The notes beneath the pieces are model-generated. The model was given only the letters and a program-made list of their open reading frames with translations. It did no database searches and was not told the origin of the DNA. Positions 44,413-52,959 of a stretch of 64,000 nt of DNA are shown in pieces. Source of the stretch: Sphingomonas mucosissima (GTDB taxonomy: Bacteria > Pseudomonadota > Alphaproteobacteria > Sphingomonadales > Sphingomonadaceae); assembly GCF_002197665.1 (NCBI RefSeq), contig NZ_NBBJ01000005.1, positions 62,001 to 126,000 on the forward strand, read 5' to 3'. The translations under genes were made by a program, and so were the position numbers. The stretch's first letter is position 1. Each line of letters begins with the position of its first letter.

Positions 44413-44448
44413 TAATCAGATCGGCTATTGATTACCCACTTAATCGAT
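44413..44448. promoter_or_regulatory. TAATCA/TGATTA inverted repeats upstream of the TonB receptor
   Basis: TAATCA (44413-44418) and TGATTA (44429-44434) form a perfect 6-bp inverted repeat with 10 bases between. An overlapping ATTGATTA-cccact-TAATCGAT (44427-44448) is an 8-bp repeat with one mismatch. Both lie within 70 bases of the receptor start at 44483 and may be operator half-sites. Confidence 0.35.
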
Positions 44449-44482
44449 GGGAGAACAAACCCGATCTTCAAAGGGGCAGACC

Positions 44483-46981
44483 ATGTCGATTACTCTTGCC
44501 TTTATCCTTGCCCAGGCCGTGCCAGGCGCAGCGGGCCCGGCGCCAGCTCCCGCGCGGACTGAAACGGCGCCAGACCAGGCCGACCCCGCACCTGCCGAGC
44601 AAGCCATCGACGCGGACGAGGTGGGGCGGCTTGGCCCCGCGCAGCAGGCGGGCGGCGATATCGTCGTCACGGCGCGGCGCCGCGCGGAAACGGTGCAGGA
44701 CGTGCCCATCGCCATGTCCGTCATTGGCGGCACGGCGCTGGCGGAAGTGGGGGCGTATAACGTCAACCGGCTCACCCAGCTTCAGCCGTCCCTGCAATTC
44801 TATTCCACCAATCCGCGCAACTCGGCGGCCAACATTCGCGGCCTCGGGGCGCCATTCGGCCTGACCAACGACGGCATCGAGCAGGGCGTCGGCATCTACG
44901 TCGACCAAGTCTATTACAGCCGTATCGCGTCCGCGACGTTCGACTTCACCGATACCGAGCGGATCGAGATCCTGCGCGGGCCGCAAGGGACGCTCTACGG
45001 CAAGAACACGACCGCGGGCGCGATCAACATCACCACACGCAAGCCGAGTTTCGAAACGGAAGCGCGCGTGGAGGTGACCGGCGGAAACTACGAGTTCTTC
45101 CAGGGCAAGTTCTCGCTGTCCGGGCCGCTGGTGGATGACGTGGTCGCCGGGCGCATCTCGGGATCGATCACCACGCGCCGGGGCACCATCTACAACGTGC
45201 TGCAACGCGAATGGCAGAACAGCCAGGACAATATCGGCCTGCGCGGCCAGATGCTGTTTCAGGCGGCGCCGAACCTCGATGTGACGCTCTATGCCGATTA
45301 CAACCGGCAGAACCCCAATTGCTGCGTGCAATATTATGCGCGGGTCGGCGCAACGCAGCGCCCGCTGGCGCGGCAATATGCCGCGCTTGCTGCGGCTTTC
45401 GGCTATGCCCCGCCGTCAACGGATCCGTTCGACCGGCGGACCGACGTCGATACCGATCTTCGTGCCAAGCAGGAGCTTGGCGGGGCATCGGCGCTGGCCA
45501 ACTGGGATCTGGGCGCGGGAACGCTGACGTCGGTGACGGCTTGGCGCTTCTGGCATTGGGATCCCTCCAACGACCGGGACTTCATCGGCCTTCCCGTCAC
45601 TTCCATTTCGGCCAATCCGTCCCAGCAGAGCCAGTTCACCCAGGAAGCGCGCTATGCCTCCAACACCAAGGGCCCGATCGATTACACGGTGGGCGCCTTC
45701 TACTTCTATCAAACGGTGGATACGCAGGGTTTGCAGGCACAGGGGGCGGCGGCGAGCCGCTTTCTGCTCAACCCGGGCAATCCGCCCTTCGGCCCCAACG
45801 GGTGCGCCACCCCCACAGCGGCAGCGTGCAACCCGGCGGTGCTTAATGGCCTGACATCCCGCAACCAGATCGGCTTCAAGAACACGTCGGCGGCACTGTT
45901 CGGCAAATTGACCTGGCGGCCGACGGAGCGGCTGGAGATCGCGCCGGGCCTTCGGGTGAATTACGACAAGAAGGAGGGCGATTATAGCGCGATCGTCACC
46001 ACGGCGAGCGGCAGCACCACGCTGACCAGCGACCAGCGCGGCGTTCTGTCGCCGCAGAGCTACACGCCGTCGTTTGATAATTGGAACGTGTCGGGCGACA
46101 TCACCGTGTCGTACGACATCAGCCGCGACGTGCATTATTACGCCACCTATGCACGCAGCTATAAGTCGGGCGGGATCAACTTGTCCGGACTGCCGCTGGA
46201 TGCTGCAAACAACCCGATCCTGGCCGTCCAGACGATCGATCCCGAGACGGTGAACCATTTCGAGCTGGGGCTGAAGACGCAGTTCTGGGATCGGCGCGCC
46301 ACGGTGAATGTCGCTGCCTTCTGGACCGAGATCGACGATTACCAGGCGACGGTGAACAACCAGCAGGTCGGCGTGTTGCGTGGCTATCTCGCCAATGCCG
46401 GCAAGGTGCGCACGCGCGGGCTGGAGGTGGACAGCGCCTTTCGCCCGGTCGACGGGCTGAACCTCTACGTCAACGGCGCCTATACCGATGCCAAATACGT
46501 CCGCTTCGTCGATGCGCCGTGCCCACCGGAGCTTTCCGGCGGGACGACCGCCGCGGCGGGGCAGCGCCCGAGCGCACCAGGCACGCCCGGCGGGATCAGC
46601 CCGCAATCCTGCGACATCTCAGGCCAAGTGCTGCCCGGCGTTTCCAAATGGGCGCTCAGTTATGGCGCCGAATATGGCATTCCGACGCAGATCGGTGGGC
46701 TCTCCGGGCAGGTCTACCTCGGCTATGACGGAAGCTATCGTTCGCGCTTTTCGTCCAACCCGTCGCCCTCGCGCTACACCTGGGTGGATGGCTATGCGCT
46801 TTCCAACTTCCGGCTCGGTTTCAAGAACGACGACGGGCTGAATGTCTTTGCGTGGCTGCGCAACGCCTTCGACCAGAACTATTTCGAGCTGCTGGCGACG
46901 CAATCGGGCAATACCGGGCTCGTCGTTGGGCAGCCGGGTGATCCGCGCACCTATGGCGTGACGGTGTCGGCGCGGTTCTGA
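44483..46981 (+). CDS. TonB-dependent receptor
   Basis: An 832-residue outer-membrane transporter from ATG 44483, with AAGGGG 7 bases before. A signal-like N-terminus (SITLAFILAQAVPGAAG) and Pro/Ala linker precede the TonB box (GGDIVVTARRRAETVQDVPI), then the plug (NIRGLGAPFGLTNDGIEQGV, RIEILRGPQGTLYGKNTTAG) and a 22-strand barrel ending in GVTVSARF with terminal Phe. The 'iron complex outermembrane receptor' subtype is widespread in sphingomonads and takes up siderophores, B12 or carbohydrate and aromatic compounds. No adjacent transport or catabolic gene reveals the ligand. Confidence 0.93.
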   Translation: MSITLAFILAQAVPGAAGPAPAPARTETAPDQADPAPAEQAIDADEVGRLGPAQQAGGDIVVTARRRAETVQDVPIAMSVIGGTALAEVGAYNVNRLTQLQPSLQFYSTNPRNSAANIRGLGAPFGLTNDGIEQGVGIYVDQVYYSRIASATFDFTDTERIEILRGPQGTLYGKNTTAGAINITTRKPSFETEARVEVTGGNYEFFQGKFSLSGPLVDDVVAGRISGSITTRRGTIYNVLQREWQNSQDNIGLRGQMLFQAAPNLDVTLYADYNRQNPNCCVQYYARVGATQRPLARQYAALAAAFGYAPPSTDPFDRRTDVDTDLRAKQELGGASALANWDLGAGTLTSVTAWRFWHWDPSNDRDFIGLPVTSISANPSQQSQFTQEARYASNTKGPIDYTVGAFYFYQTVDTQGLQAQGAAASRFLLNPGNPPFGPNGCATPTAAACNPAVLNGLTSRNQIGFKNTSAALFGKLTWRPTERLEIAPGLRVNYDKKEGDYSAIVTTASGSTTLTSDQRGVLSPQSYTPSFDNWNVSGDITVSYDISRDVHYYATYARSYKSGGINLSGLPLDAANNPILAVQTIDPETVNHFELGLKTQFWDRRATVNVAAFWTEIDDYQATVNNQQVGVLRGYLANAGKVRTRGLEVDSAFRPVDGLNLYVNGAYTDAKYVRFVDAPCPPELSGGTTAAAGQRPSAPGTPGGISPQSCDISGQVLPGVSKWALSYGAEYGIPTQIGGLSGQVYLGYDGSYRSRFSSNPSPSRYTWVDGYALSNFRLGFKNDDGLNVFAWLRNAFDQNYFELLATQSGNTGLVVGQPGDPRTYGVTVSARF

Positions 46982-46992
46982 CCGCGTGCCGC

Positions 46993-47880
46993 TCAGTCCC
47001 GCAAGTGCTCGCTCAGGTAGGCGATCAGCGCCTCGACTCGGGCGGGGCGCAGCGGGCTGGGCGGTGTCAGAAGATGCAGGCCGATCGGCTCGGGGCGCCA
47101 GTCCGGTAGCAGCTCGACAACGGCGCCGTCCCGAAGCGTGCTGCCGAGAATGAAAGCGGGAAGGCGGGCGATCCCCAAGCCGCCGACGAGGGCAGGGATC
47201 AGCGCTTCTCCGCTGTTGGCGGCCAGCGGCCCCTGCGCCTTGACCGATATCTCGGCACCGCCGGGCCCCCGAAAACGCCACGGGCCAACGACATTGGTAT
47301 AGCCGAGCAACTGATGATCGCCGAGCTGGCCCGGATGCGTCGGGCAGCCGTGCCGTTCCAGATAGGCGGGCGCCGCCACCAGATACGATTGGATGGCGCA
47401 AAGGCGGCGCGCTCGCAGCGAACTGTCGGGCAGATCGGCGATGCGCAGGGCGATGTCGAAACCCTCCGCGACGATATCGACGCGGGCGTCGGAGAGGTGA
47501 AGCTCCACTTCGATGCCGGGATGGTCGGTGAGAAACGTGGTAAGCAAGGGCGCGACCTTGCTGACGCCGAAGGTCATCGGCGCGGCGAGGCGGATCCGGC
47601 CGGTGGGGGCGTGAGCCGCGTCACGCGCCGCCTCTTCCGCCGCATGGGCGCTGGCCAGGATCATCGCGGCATGGTCAGCGAGCGGCCTTCCGGCCTCTGT
47701 CAGCGCGAGCCGGCGCGACGTTCGATGAAACAGCGATTGGCCGAGATCGGCCTCAAGCCGCGAGATCGCCTTTGAGATGGTCGCCTTGCTCAGCCCGAGC
47801 GCCTCGGCCGCGCCGGTGAAGGAGCGGTGTTCGGCCACGGTGGCGAAGATGGCCCAGGCTTCGAGATCGGGCAGGCGCAT
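46993..47880 (-). CDS. LysR-family transcriptional regulator
   Basis: A 295-residue regulator from ATG 47880 (GTG 47895 would add five residues). The DNA-binding helix pair is LEAWAIFATVAEHRSFTGAA then EALGLSKATISKAISRLEAD; the effector domain follows with GRIRLAAPMTFG, PGIEVELHLSDARVDIVAEG and DIALRIADLPDSSLRAR. It belongs to the group close to AaeR/DsdC-like redox and aromatic regulators. It is divergent from pirin across 121 bp with two strong palindromes, so it probably controls the pirin-wrbA pair and itself. Confidence 0.9.
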   Translation of the reverse strand: MRLPDLEAWAIFATVAEHRSFTGAAEALGLSKATISKAISRLEADLGQSLFHRTSRRLALTEAGRPLADHAAMILASAHAAEEAARDAAHAPTGRIRLAAPMTFGVSKVAPLLTTFLTDHPGIEVELHLSDARVDIVAEGFDIALRIADLPDSSLRARRLCAIQSYLVAAPAYLERHGCPTHPGQLGDHQLLGYTNVVGPWRFRGPGGAEISVKAQGPLAANSGEALIPALVGGLGIARLPAFILGSTLRDGAVVELLPDWRPEPIGLHLLTPPSPLRPARVEALIAYLSEHLRD

Positions 47881-47895
47881 GGCGGCAATCCTCAC

Positions 47896-47948
47896 TGTTC
47901 ACGTGAACAACGCTTACAACCAGAAACGATAGGTTTCAATCGTTTCTG
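47896..47948. promoter_or_regulatory. Two perfect inverted repeats in the LysR-pirin intergenic region
   Basis: The first, TGTTCACGTGAACA (47896-47909), is a 14-bp perfect palindrome. The second is CAGAAACGAT (47921-47930) and ATCGTTTCTG (47939-47948) with an 8-base centre, 10-bp arms without mismatch. Both lie between the divergent starts, where a LysR tetramer would contact a recognition and an activation site. Confidence 0.6.
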
Positions 47949-48001
47949 TTTATGTTGGTGAGCAGTGATCTTACCTGTGGTGCAACAAACGGAGGTTCAT
48001 C

Positions 48002-48715
48002 ATGACCGACACACGCACTGCCATCGACATCAGGCGCTTCGAAAGCCTGGGCCATGCCGATCACGGCTGGCTGGATGCGCGGCACCATTTCAGCTTCGCG
48101 AGCTATCACGATCCGGCGCGCATGGGCTGGGGCGCGATCCGCGTTTGGAACGACGATACGATTGCGCCGCAGAACGGCTTTCCGCCGCATCCGCACAGCG
48201 ACATGGAGATCATCACTTATGTTCGCACCGGCGCGATTACTCATCAGGATTCGATGGGCAATCGGGGCCGTACCGCGGGTGGCGACGTCCAGGTGATGAG
48301 CGCCGGCTCCGGGGTTCGTCACGCCGAGTATAATCTCGAGAATGAGCCGACGACGCTGTTCCAGATCTGGATCCATCCGCGCAGCCGCGGCGGCAGCCCG
48401 AGCTGGGGAGCGAAGCCCTTTCCCAAGAACGATCGCTCCGGGCGCTTCGTGACGCTGGCGAGCGGGTTTGCGGAGGACAGCGACGCCCTGCCGATCCGTG
48501 CAGACGCACGGGTGCTGGGCGCGACGCTGAAGGAGGGCGAGCGCGTCACCTATGTCGTGGGCGAGGGCCGCCACGCCTATTTGGTCGCAGCGGCTGGCGA
48601 GGTCGCCATTGACGGGGAAACGCTGAGGGCACGCGACGGGGCTGCTCTTGTAGGCGGTTCCTATGAAATCATCGCGGCGGCGGACGCCGAACTCGTGCTG
48701 GTCGACGCGGAATAA
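48002..48715 (+). CDS. Pirin-family protein
   Basis: A 237-residue bicupin with GGAGG 6 bases before the ATG. The N-terminal cupin has [20 protein letters not shown], then [20 protein letters not shown] with His and Glu metal ligands, and [25 protein letters not shown]. Pirins bind Fe and some show quercetinase activity; the bacterial role is often redox sensing. It is followed 83 bases later by wrbA, separated by a terminator-like hairpin. The LysR gene faces it. Confidence 0.92.
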   Translation: MTDTRTAIDIRRFESLGHADHGWLDARHHFSFASYHDPARMGWGAIRVWNDDTIAPQNGFPPHPHSDMEIITYVRTGAITHQDSMGNRGRTAGGDVQVMSAGSGVRHAEYNLENEPTTLFQIWIHPRSRGGSPSWGAKPFPKNDRSGRFVTLASGFAEDSDALPIRADARVLGATLKEGERVTYVVGEGRHAYLVAAAGEVAIDGETLRARDGAALVGGSYEIIAAADAELVLVDAE

Positions 48716-48721
48716 AGGAGC

Positions 48722-48753
48722 GCTCCGCCCGTGACGGGCGGGGCGGCCTTTTT
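48722..48753 (+). terminator. Factor-independent terminator after pirin
   Basis: GCTCCGCCCG (48722-48731), TGA loop, CGGGCGGGGC (48735-48744), ten pairs with one G-U, then GGCCTTTTT. It starts 7 bases after the pirin stop. Partial read-through to wrbA is possible. Confidence 0.8.
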
Positions 48754-48798
48754 CGACCAACATCATCCCCTCGCGGGGCAATCGAAAGGAGATACGCC

Positions 48799-49401
48799 AT
48801 GACCAAGGTTCTCGTTCTTTATTACTCGTCCTACGGCCACCTCGCGCAGATGGCCGATGCCGTTGCCGAAGGCGCGCGTGAAACAGGCGCCCAGGTCGAC
48901 GTACGGCGCGTGCCCGAGACGGCGCCCAAGGAAGTGGCGAGTGCGGCGGGCTTCCGGGTGGACGATTCTCATCCGGAGATCGAAGGCGTGAATGCGCTGG
49001 CAGATTATGACGCGATCATCATCGGCGCGCCGACCCGCTTCGGGCGCATGCCGAGCCAGATGGCGGCATTCCTCGATCAGGCGGGTGGGCTGTGGGCGCG
49101 TGGTGCCCTGAACGGCAAGGTGGGCGGCGCCTTCACCTCGACCGCGAGCCAGCATGGCGGGCAGGAAGTGACGCTGTTTTCGATCATCACCAATTTGCTG
49201 CACTTCGGCATGACCATCGTCGGGCTGGATTATGGCTACCAAGCACAGATGACGTTGGATGCGGTCCATGGCGGCTCGCCCTATGGCGCGACGACGCTGG
49301 CCGGGGGAGACGGCAGCCGTCAGCCGAGCGAGATCGATCTGGGCGGCGCGCGTTACCAGGGCAAGCGGATTGCCGAAACGGCCGCGAAGCTTTCGGCCTG
49401 A
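48799..49401 (+). CDS. wrbA: NAD(P)H:quinone oxidoreductase WrbA
   Basis: A 200-residue flavodoxin-like enzyme. [20 protein letters not shown] is the FMN phosphate loop, [20 protein letters not shown] and [20 protein letters not shown] bind the isoalloxazine ring, and the conserved [20 protein letters not shown] closes the site. The length and motifs match type IV WrbA quinone reductases, which reduce quinones by two electrons to avoid radicals. It likely shares control with pirin through the divergent LysR regulator. Confidence 0.94.
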   Translation: MTKVLVLYYSSYGHLAQMADAVAEGARETGAQVDVRRVPETAPKEVASAAGFRVDDSHPEIEGVNALADYDAIIIGAPTRFGRMPSQMAAFLDQAGGLWARGALNGKVGGAFTSTASQHGGQEVTLFSIITNLLHFGMTIVGLDYGYQAQMTLDAVHGGSPYGATTLAGGDGSRQPSEIDLGGARYQGKRIAETAAKLSA

Positions 49402-49513
49402 ACGGCAACACATCCGGCCACGGTTCGCGAGCAATCCGGCGCACCGTGGCCTCGTACGCTACCCGGGCGGCCACTTCCAAGCGGCCGGGTGCGCGCCGTT
49501 CGGCGTAGGACCG

Positions 49514-50302
49514 TCAGGTGGCGTTCCGATCCTGTCGCCGGTCCTTTTTCTTGCGCCGGTTTTTCTTGGTGTCCTCAGGCTCGGCCGGAGTCAGAGTGGG
49601 TACGACGGGCGGCGGGATGATCTTCGGCGCGGGGTCAACCGCCGGATCGGCCGCAAAGTCCTTGCGCGCTTTGGCGAACAGGAAACGCGCGCGCGCCGCC
49701 CCCGCGGCGCTGGCCGACGCGCCTACCCAGCGCCAATGCCAGGGCTCCCACTTCACGCCTTGCTTGTTGCCGGCGGGGAAGGACATTTCGAAGCCGAAGC
49801 GCGGGGCATTGGCGGCCAGCCAGCGAAAGGCCGGCTTGGCCGCCATGCACGCCTCCGCATCGGGGCAGCCATCCGCAGGGCGAACCGTGAAATCGAGCGC
49901 ATAGCCGGTCGCATGCTCGCTATGACCCGGCGGGGCGGCCGAGATCGCCCGGTCGATGCCGCTGTCGCTTTCGCGCGTGCGGCAAAAGGTGCTTTGCTGA
50001 TGAGTGATCGAGCGGTGGCAGGAGAAAGCGTAGAGCCTTCCCTGTACCGCAGGATCCCCGGCCGCCGCCGCGATCAATCGTTCAAGATCCGCCACCACTT
50101 CAGGCCGCAGCCGACAGGCGCCGATCGCAAGGTGTGACGGCACGGGGATGAGCGTTCCCGGTGCGGCGTCGCCATAAGGAAAATGACCAAGCGCGCGGCC
50201 ATCGTCCCCGATCGCGACGCTGGCGCCGTTGCACAATTGCGCCTGAGCCGGCGTGGCGGCGAGGAGAACAAGGAGGGGAATGTGACGGCGCATCCTCGTC
50301 AC
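49514..50302 (-). CDS. D-alanyl-D-alanine carboxypeptidase, VanY/M15 family, exported
   Basis: A 262-residue protein starting at GTG 50302 (ATG 50293 possible). A signal peptide ends at TPAQAQ. The M15 zinc site is seen as PPGHSEHATGYALDF (His and Asp ligands) and EPWHWRWVG (catalytic Glu and the last His). Two Cys pairs (SCHRSITHQQSTFC, DGCPDAEAC) suggest periplasmic disulfides. The C-terminus is Pro-rich and then strongly basic (KKNRRKKKDRRQDRN), which may bind the cell wall or DNA. It trims D-Ala from peptidoglycan stem peptides. Convergent with wrbA. Confidence 0.88.
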   Translation of the reverse strand: MTRMRRHIPLLVLLAATPAQAQLCNGASVAIGDDGRALGHFPYGDAAPGTLIPVPSHLAIGACRLRPEVVADLERLIAAAAGDPAVQGRLYAFSCHRSITHQQSTFCRTRESDSGIDRAISAAPPGHSEHATGYALDFTVRPADGCPDAEACMAAKPAFRWLAANAPRFGFEMSFPAGNKQGVKWEPWHWRWVGASASAAGAARARFLFAKARKDFAADPAVDPAPKIIPPPVVPTLTPAEPEDTKKNRRKKKDRRQDRNAT

Positions 50303-50340
50303 TCTGGCCTCGGCGCGCCAGCGGTGGCAAGGGCGGCACC

Positions 50341-50991
50341 ATGATCGGAGACCGGGTGCTCTTCCTCGACGGCGAGGCGTTGATAATCGACAAACCGGCA
50401 GGCCTGCCGGTGGATCGGCCGCGCGACGGCGCGATCAGTCTCGAAAATCATCTTTCCAACCTCACTTTCGGCTTTCGTCGCTGGCCCCACGCGGTTCACC
50501 GGCTAGACCGGGACACGAGCGGCTGCCTGCTGCTGTCACGTAATCCCAAGGCGCATGCGCGGTTCCAGCAGGCGTTCGAAAGCGGCGCAGTGACGAAGCG
50601 CTACCTTGCCGTTCTGGATGGGGTGCCATCCGGCGAGGAGGGCGAGATCGACATGCCGCTTGGGAAGACATCCACAGCCGAGGAGGGCTGGCGGATGCGC
50701 CACGATCCCGCCGGCAAGGCGGCGCGCACGGCGTGGCGGCTCATCAAGGTACAGGACGGCCGGGCGCTGGTGGAGTTTCGGCCGGCAACCGGGCGCACCC
50801 ACCAGATCCGGGTCCATGCGCTGGAAGGGCTGGGCGTCGCGGTGCTCGGCGATCCGGTCTACGGCAGCGCGCACAAGGCCGGCATGATGTTGCACGCCGC
50901 CGAGCTGATCGTGCCCCGGCCCGGAAAGGCCGACGTCGCGGCCCAGGCGCCGTGGCCGCCGCGGTTTCGCGACATCGGCTTCGATGATTGA
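50341..50991 (+). CDS. RluA-family RNA pseudouridine synthase
   Basis: A 216-residue synthase with no S4 domain. ALIIDKPAGLPVDRPRD and HAVHRLDRDTSGCLLLSRNP (the RLDxxTSG motif with the catalytic Asp) start the fold; VTKRYLAVLDGVP and PATGRTHQIRVHALEGLGVA are the next family blocks. The short single-domain form resembles RluA/TruC-like enzymes, so the target may be tRNA or 23S rRNA. It overlaps arfB by 8 bases (arfB starts at 50984). Confidence 0.88.
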   Translation: MIGDRVLFLDGEALIIDKPAGLPVDRPRDGAISLENHLSNLTFGFRRWPHAVHRLDRDTSGCLLLSRNPKAHARFQQAFESGAVTKRYLAVLDGVPSGEEGEIDMPLGKTSTAEEGWRMRHDPAGKAARTAWRLIKVQDGRALVEFRPATGRTHQIRVHALEGLGVAVLGDPVYGSAHKAGMMLHAAELIVPRPGKADVAAQAPWPPRFRDIGFDD

Positions 50992-51382
50992 GGTTCCGGA
51001 GGATGCGCTGGACGAGCGCTTCCTTGCCGCGACGGGCTCCGGCGGGCAGAATGTCAACAAAGTGGCGACGGCATGCCAGCTGCGTGTCGATATATTTCGC
51101 CTGGGGCTGCATCCCGAGACGTATCGGCGGCTGAAGCTGCTGGCGGGGTCAAGGCTGACGGCGTCCGGTACTTTGGTCATCACCGCGCGGCGATATCGTA
51201 CGCAGGAGAGCAACCGGGCGGATGCGCGCGAGCGGCTCGCCGAGCTGCTGGCCAAGGCGGAAGAGCGCGAGGCACGCCGGGTGAAGACGAAGCCGACGCG
51301 CGCGGCAAAGGCAAAGCGCGTCGACGAGAAGAAGGGCCGAAGCGCCGTGAAGGCGGGGCGCGGCAAGGTTCGCGACTATTGA
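50984..51382 (+). CDS. arfB: Alternative ribosome-rescue peptidyl-tRNA hydrolase ArfB
   Basis: A 132-residue protein. GSGGQNVNKVATACQLRVDI contains the GGQ that enters the peptidyl-transferase centre, and ITARRYRTQESNRADARERL the following family block. The tail from residue 95 is Lys/Arg-rich (RRVKTKPTRAAKAKR), the part that threads the empty mRNA tunnel in ArfB. It frees stalled nascent chains without a stop codon. Start overlaps the pseudouridine synthase gene. Confidence 0.95.
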   Translation: MIEVPEDALDERFLAATGSGGQNVNKVATACQLRVDIFRLGLHPETYRRLKLLAGSRLTASGTLVITARRYRTQESNRADARERLAELLAKAEEREARRVKTKPTRAAKAKRVDEKKGRSAVKAGRGKVRDY

Positions 51383-51394
51383 AGTCCCTCAGCT

Positions 51395-51416
51395 GTGTAT
51401 TATATCGGCGATACAC
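51395..51416. promoter_or_regulatory. Inverted repeat upstream of the small 51.4-kb gene
   Basis: GTGTAT (51395-51400) and ATACAC (51411-51416) flank a 10-base centre, 18 bases before the start at 51434. The AT-rich run TATTATAT beside it could be a promoter -10. Candidate operator only. Confidence 0.35.
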
Positions 51417-51433
51417 CTACTGACAGGACGGCA

Positions 51434-51763
51434 ATGGCGAAGAAGGGCAAGAAGAGCGGCTTTCGGATTCCGAAGGAAATCGGCGGCATGAAGGTGCCGA
51501 AGGAAGCACGTCGCGCCGGTGAAGCGTTGATCGAAAAGGCAAGCAGCCCGGCTGGCCGGCAAGCGCTGGCCTCCGGATTGGCGATGGCTGCGACGGTGGC
51601 AGCCGCGGCGGCAGCCCGGCAGACGCGTCCTCACGCCTCTTCGCCCGAGCCAGGTGCGCCGAAGGACGGTGTCGGGGCGGGCGGGACGGATGCAGGCCGC
51701 GTGGCGGATGCGCTTGGTGAGGCCGCGCAGGCGTTCATGAACCGGATCTTCACCCACAAATAA
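51434..51763 (+). CDS. Small Lys/Ala-rich protein of unknown function
   Basis: A 109-residue protein. MAKKGKKSGFRIPKEIGGMK and VPKEARRAGEALIEKASSPA are a basic N-terminus; a hydrophobic Ala-rich segment (LASGLAMAATVAAAAAARQ) follows; the rest is Gly/Ala/Pro-rich, ending ALGEAAQAFMNRIF. The organisation suggests an amphipathic or membrane-touching protein. It recalls small conserved sphingomonad proteins, but I know no function. GGACGG precedes the ATG. Isolated gene with a dyad just upstream. Confidence 0.65.
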   Translation: MAKKGKKSGFRIPKEIGGMKVPKEARRAGEALIEKASSPAGRQALASGLAMAATVAAAAAARQTRPHASSPEPGAPKDGVGAGGTDAGRVADALGEAAQAFMNRIFTHK

Positions 51764-51856
51764 TGATCATGTAAAAAAAGAGCTGTGGCGCCGCTTTCTG
51801 AGTAGCGGCTGCCGCGCTAAGCCGCCTGCGAAACAACAGAGTCGCGGCGCGTGGTC

Positions 51857-52936
51857 ATGCCACAGAAAATAGCGAACCAGTTCCTGGAGGCAGCAATCGA
51901 GCCGGCGCGCTGGCTCGACGTGTTGCAGCGTGTGGCCCAGCAAACGCAGTCGAAGCACGCGCAGATCATCGGCGTGGGGCCGAGCTTTTCATTCGGATTC
52001 AACTGGGTCAACGACATGGATGCTTCGGCCCATGCAGCGGCTGATCGTGCAGAACTGATGGCGCCGACCATCAATTTTCGTGTGGCAGCGGGCGCTACAC
52101 GGCCTCCGCAGACGATTTCCTGGGAAGATGATTACGCGGCACTTCGGCCGAGTCTTGCGGACCAAAGCTACCTCGACTTGTGCAGCGATCTGGACATTCC
52201 ATTTGGTTGCCAGACGAACTTGCTGGTCGAAGACGACGGGCTGATCGGGTTCGCGCTGCTGCGCGCGCATCGGAACGGACCCACCGATGCGGAGACGCGG
52301 GCGATGTTTGCCCGCGTATGCGCGTCCGCAGGAGCCGCCGTCGCGCTTCAGGTCGCGCTGGAGCGGGAGAGCTACAAGCTGGTGGCCGGCTCGTTCGAGG
52401 CGATGAACCTCGCCTGTTTCGTGCTGGACCGGACCATGAGCGTGCGCGCGATCAGCCGAGGGGCTGACGCCTTGCTTGCCGACGGCACGCTGCGGCTGGC
52501 GGACGGCCGGGTCGCCGCACCATCACTGGCTGTCCAGCGCCGATTGACGGCGGCGATGGCCACGATCGGCGAGCGTAGGGCCGGGGCGGCGAGCGTCGCT
52601 GCGCCCACGCCGGCCGGCGTGCTGATGCTGAAGGTTCACCGCTTGCCGGATCGCGAGTGGAACATGGGCTTTGCCCCGTTCGCCATCCTGATCGCCAAGC
52701 GCCCGCCCGCCGCCGACAGCGCGGATGCCGCCTTTCTGCGCGAGACATACGGCCTCACGGCAAGCGAAGCGGAGATCGCCTTGCTGTTGCGGCTGGGGCG
52801 CACAAGAGCGCAGATTTGCACCGCGCGCGCGATCACCGGCGAGACGCTGCGCAGTCATCTACGCTCTTTGTTCGGCAAGCTGGGCGTGCGCAGGGAGACG
52901 GAGGCGATCCACCTGCTCCACGCGCTGCTCAGTTGA
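51857..52936 (+). CDS. LuxR-family transcriptional regulator
   Basis: A 359-residue regulator from ATG 51857 (a GTG two codons earlier is possible). The C-terminal 60 residues are a LuxR/GerE helix-turn-helix: YGLTASEAEIALLLRLGRTR then AQICTARAITGETLRSHLRS and LFGKLGVRRETEAIHLL. The N-terminal 290 residues are a sensor of unknown type, perhaps two GAF/PAS-like parts; no autoinducer-binding pattern (WxxxY) is seen. Neighbours give no target hint. An inverted repeat (GCCGCT-N8-AGCGGC) at about 51792-51811 lies upstream. Confidence 0.8.
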   Translation: MPQKIANQFLEAAIEPARWLDVLQRVAQQTQSKHAQIIGVGPSFSFGFNWVNDMDASAHAAADRAELMAPTINFRVAAGATRPPQTISWEDDYAALRPSLADQSYLDLCSDLDIPFGCQTNLLVEDDGLIGFALLRAHRNGPTDAETRAMFARVCASAGAAVALQVALERESYKLVAGSFEAMNLACFVLDRTMSVRAISRGADALLADGTLRLADGRVAAPSLAVQRRLTAAMATIGERRAGAASVAAPTPAGVLMLKVHRLPDREWNMGFAPFAILIAKRPPAADSADAAFLRETYGLTASEAEIALLLRLGRTRAQICTARAITGETLRSHLRSLFGKLGVRRETEAIHLLHALLS

Positions 52937-52959
52937 TCGCGTTCAGCAGGCCGGGGCGT

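Noticed and set aside
51769..51816. Terminator after the 51.4-kb small gene
   Set aside because: The T-run (minus strand) is ten bases away from the hairpin and on the strand without an upstream gene.
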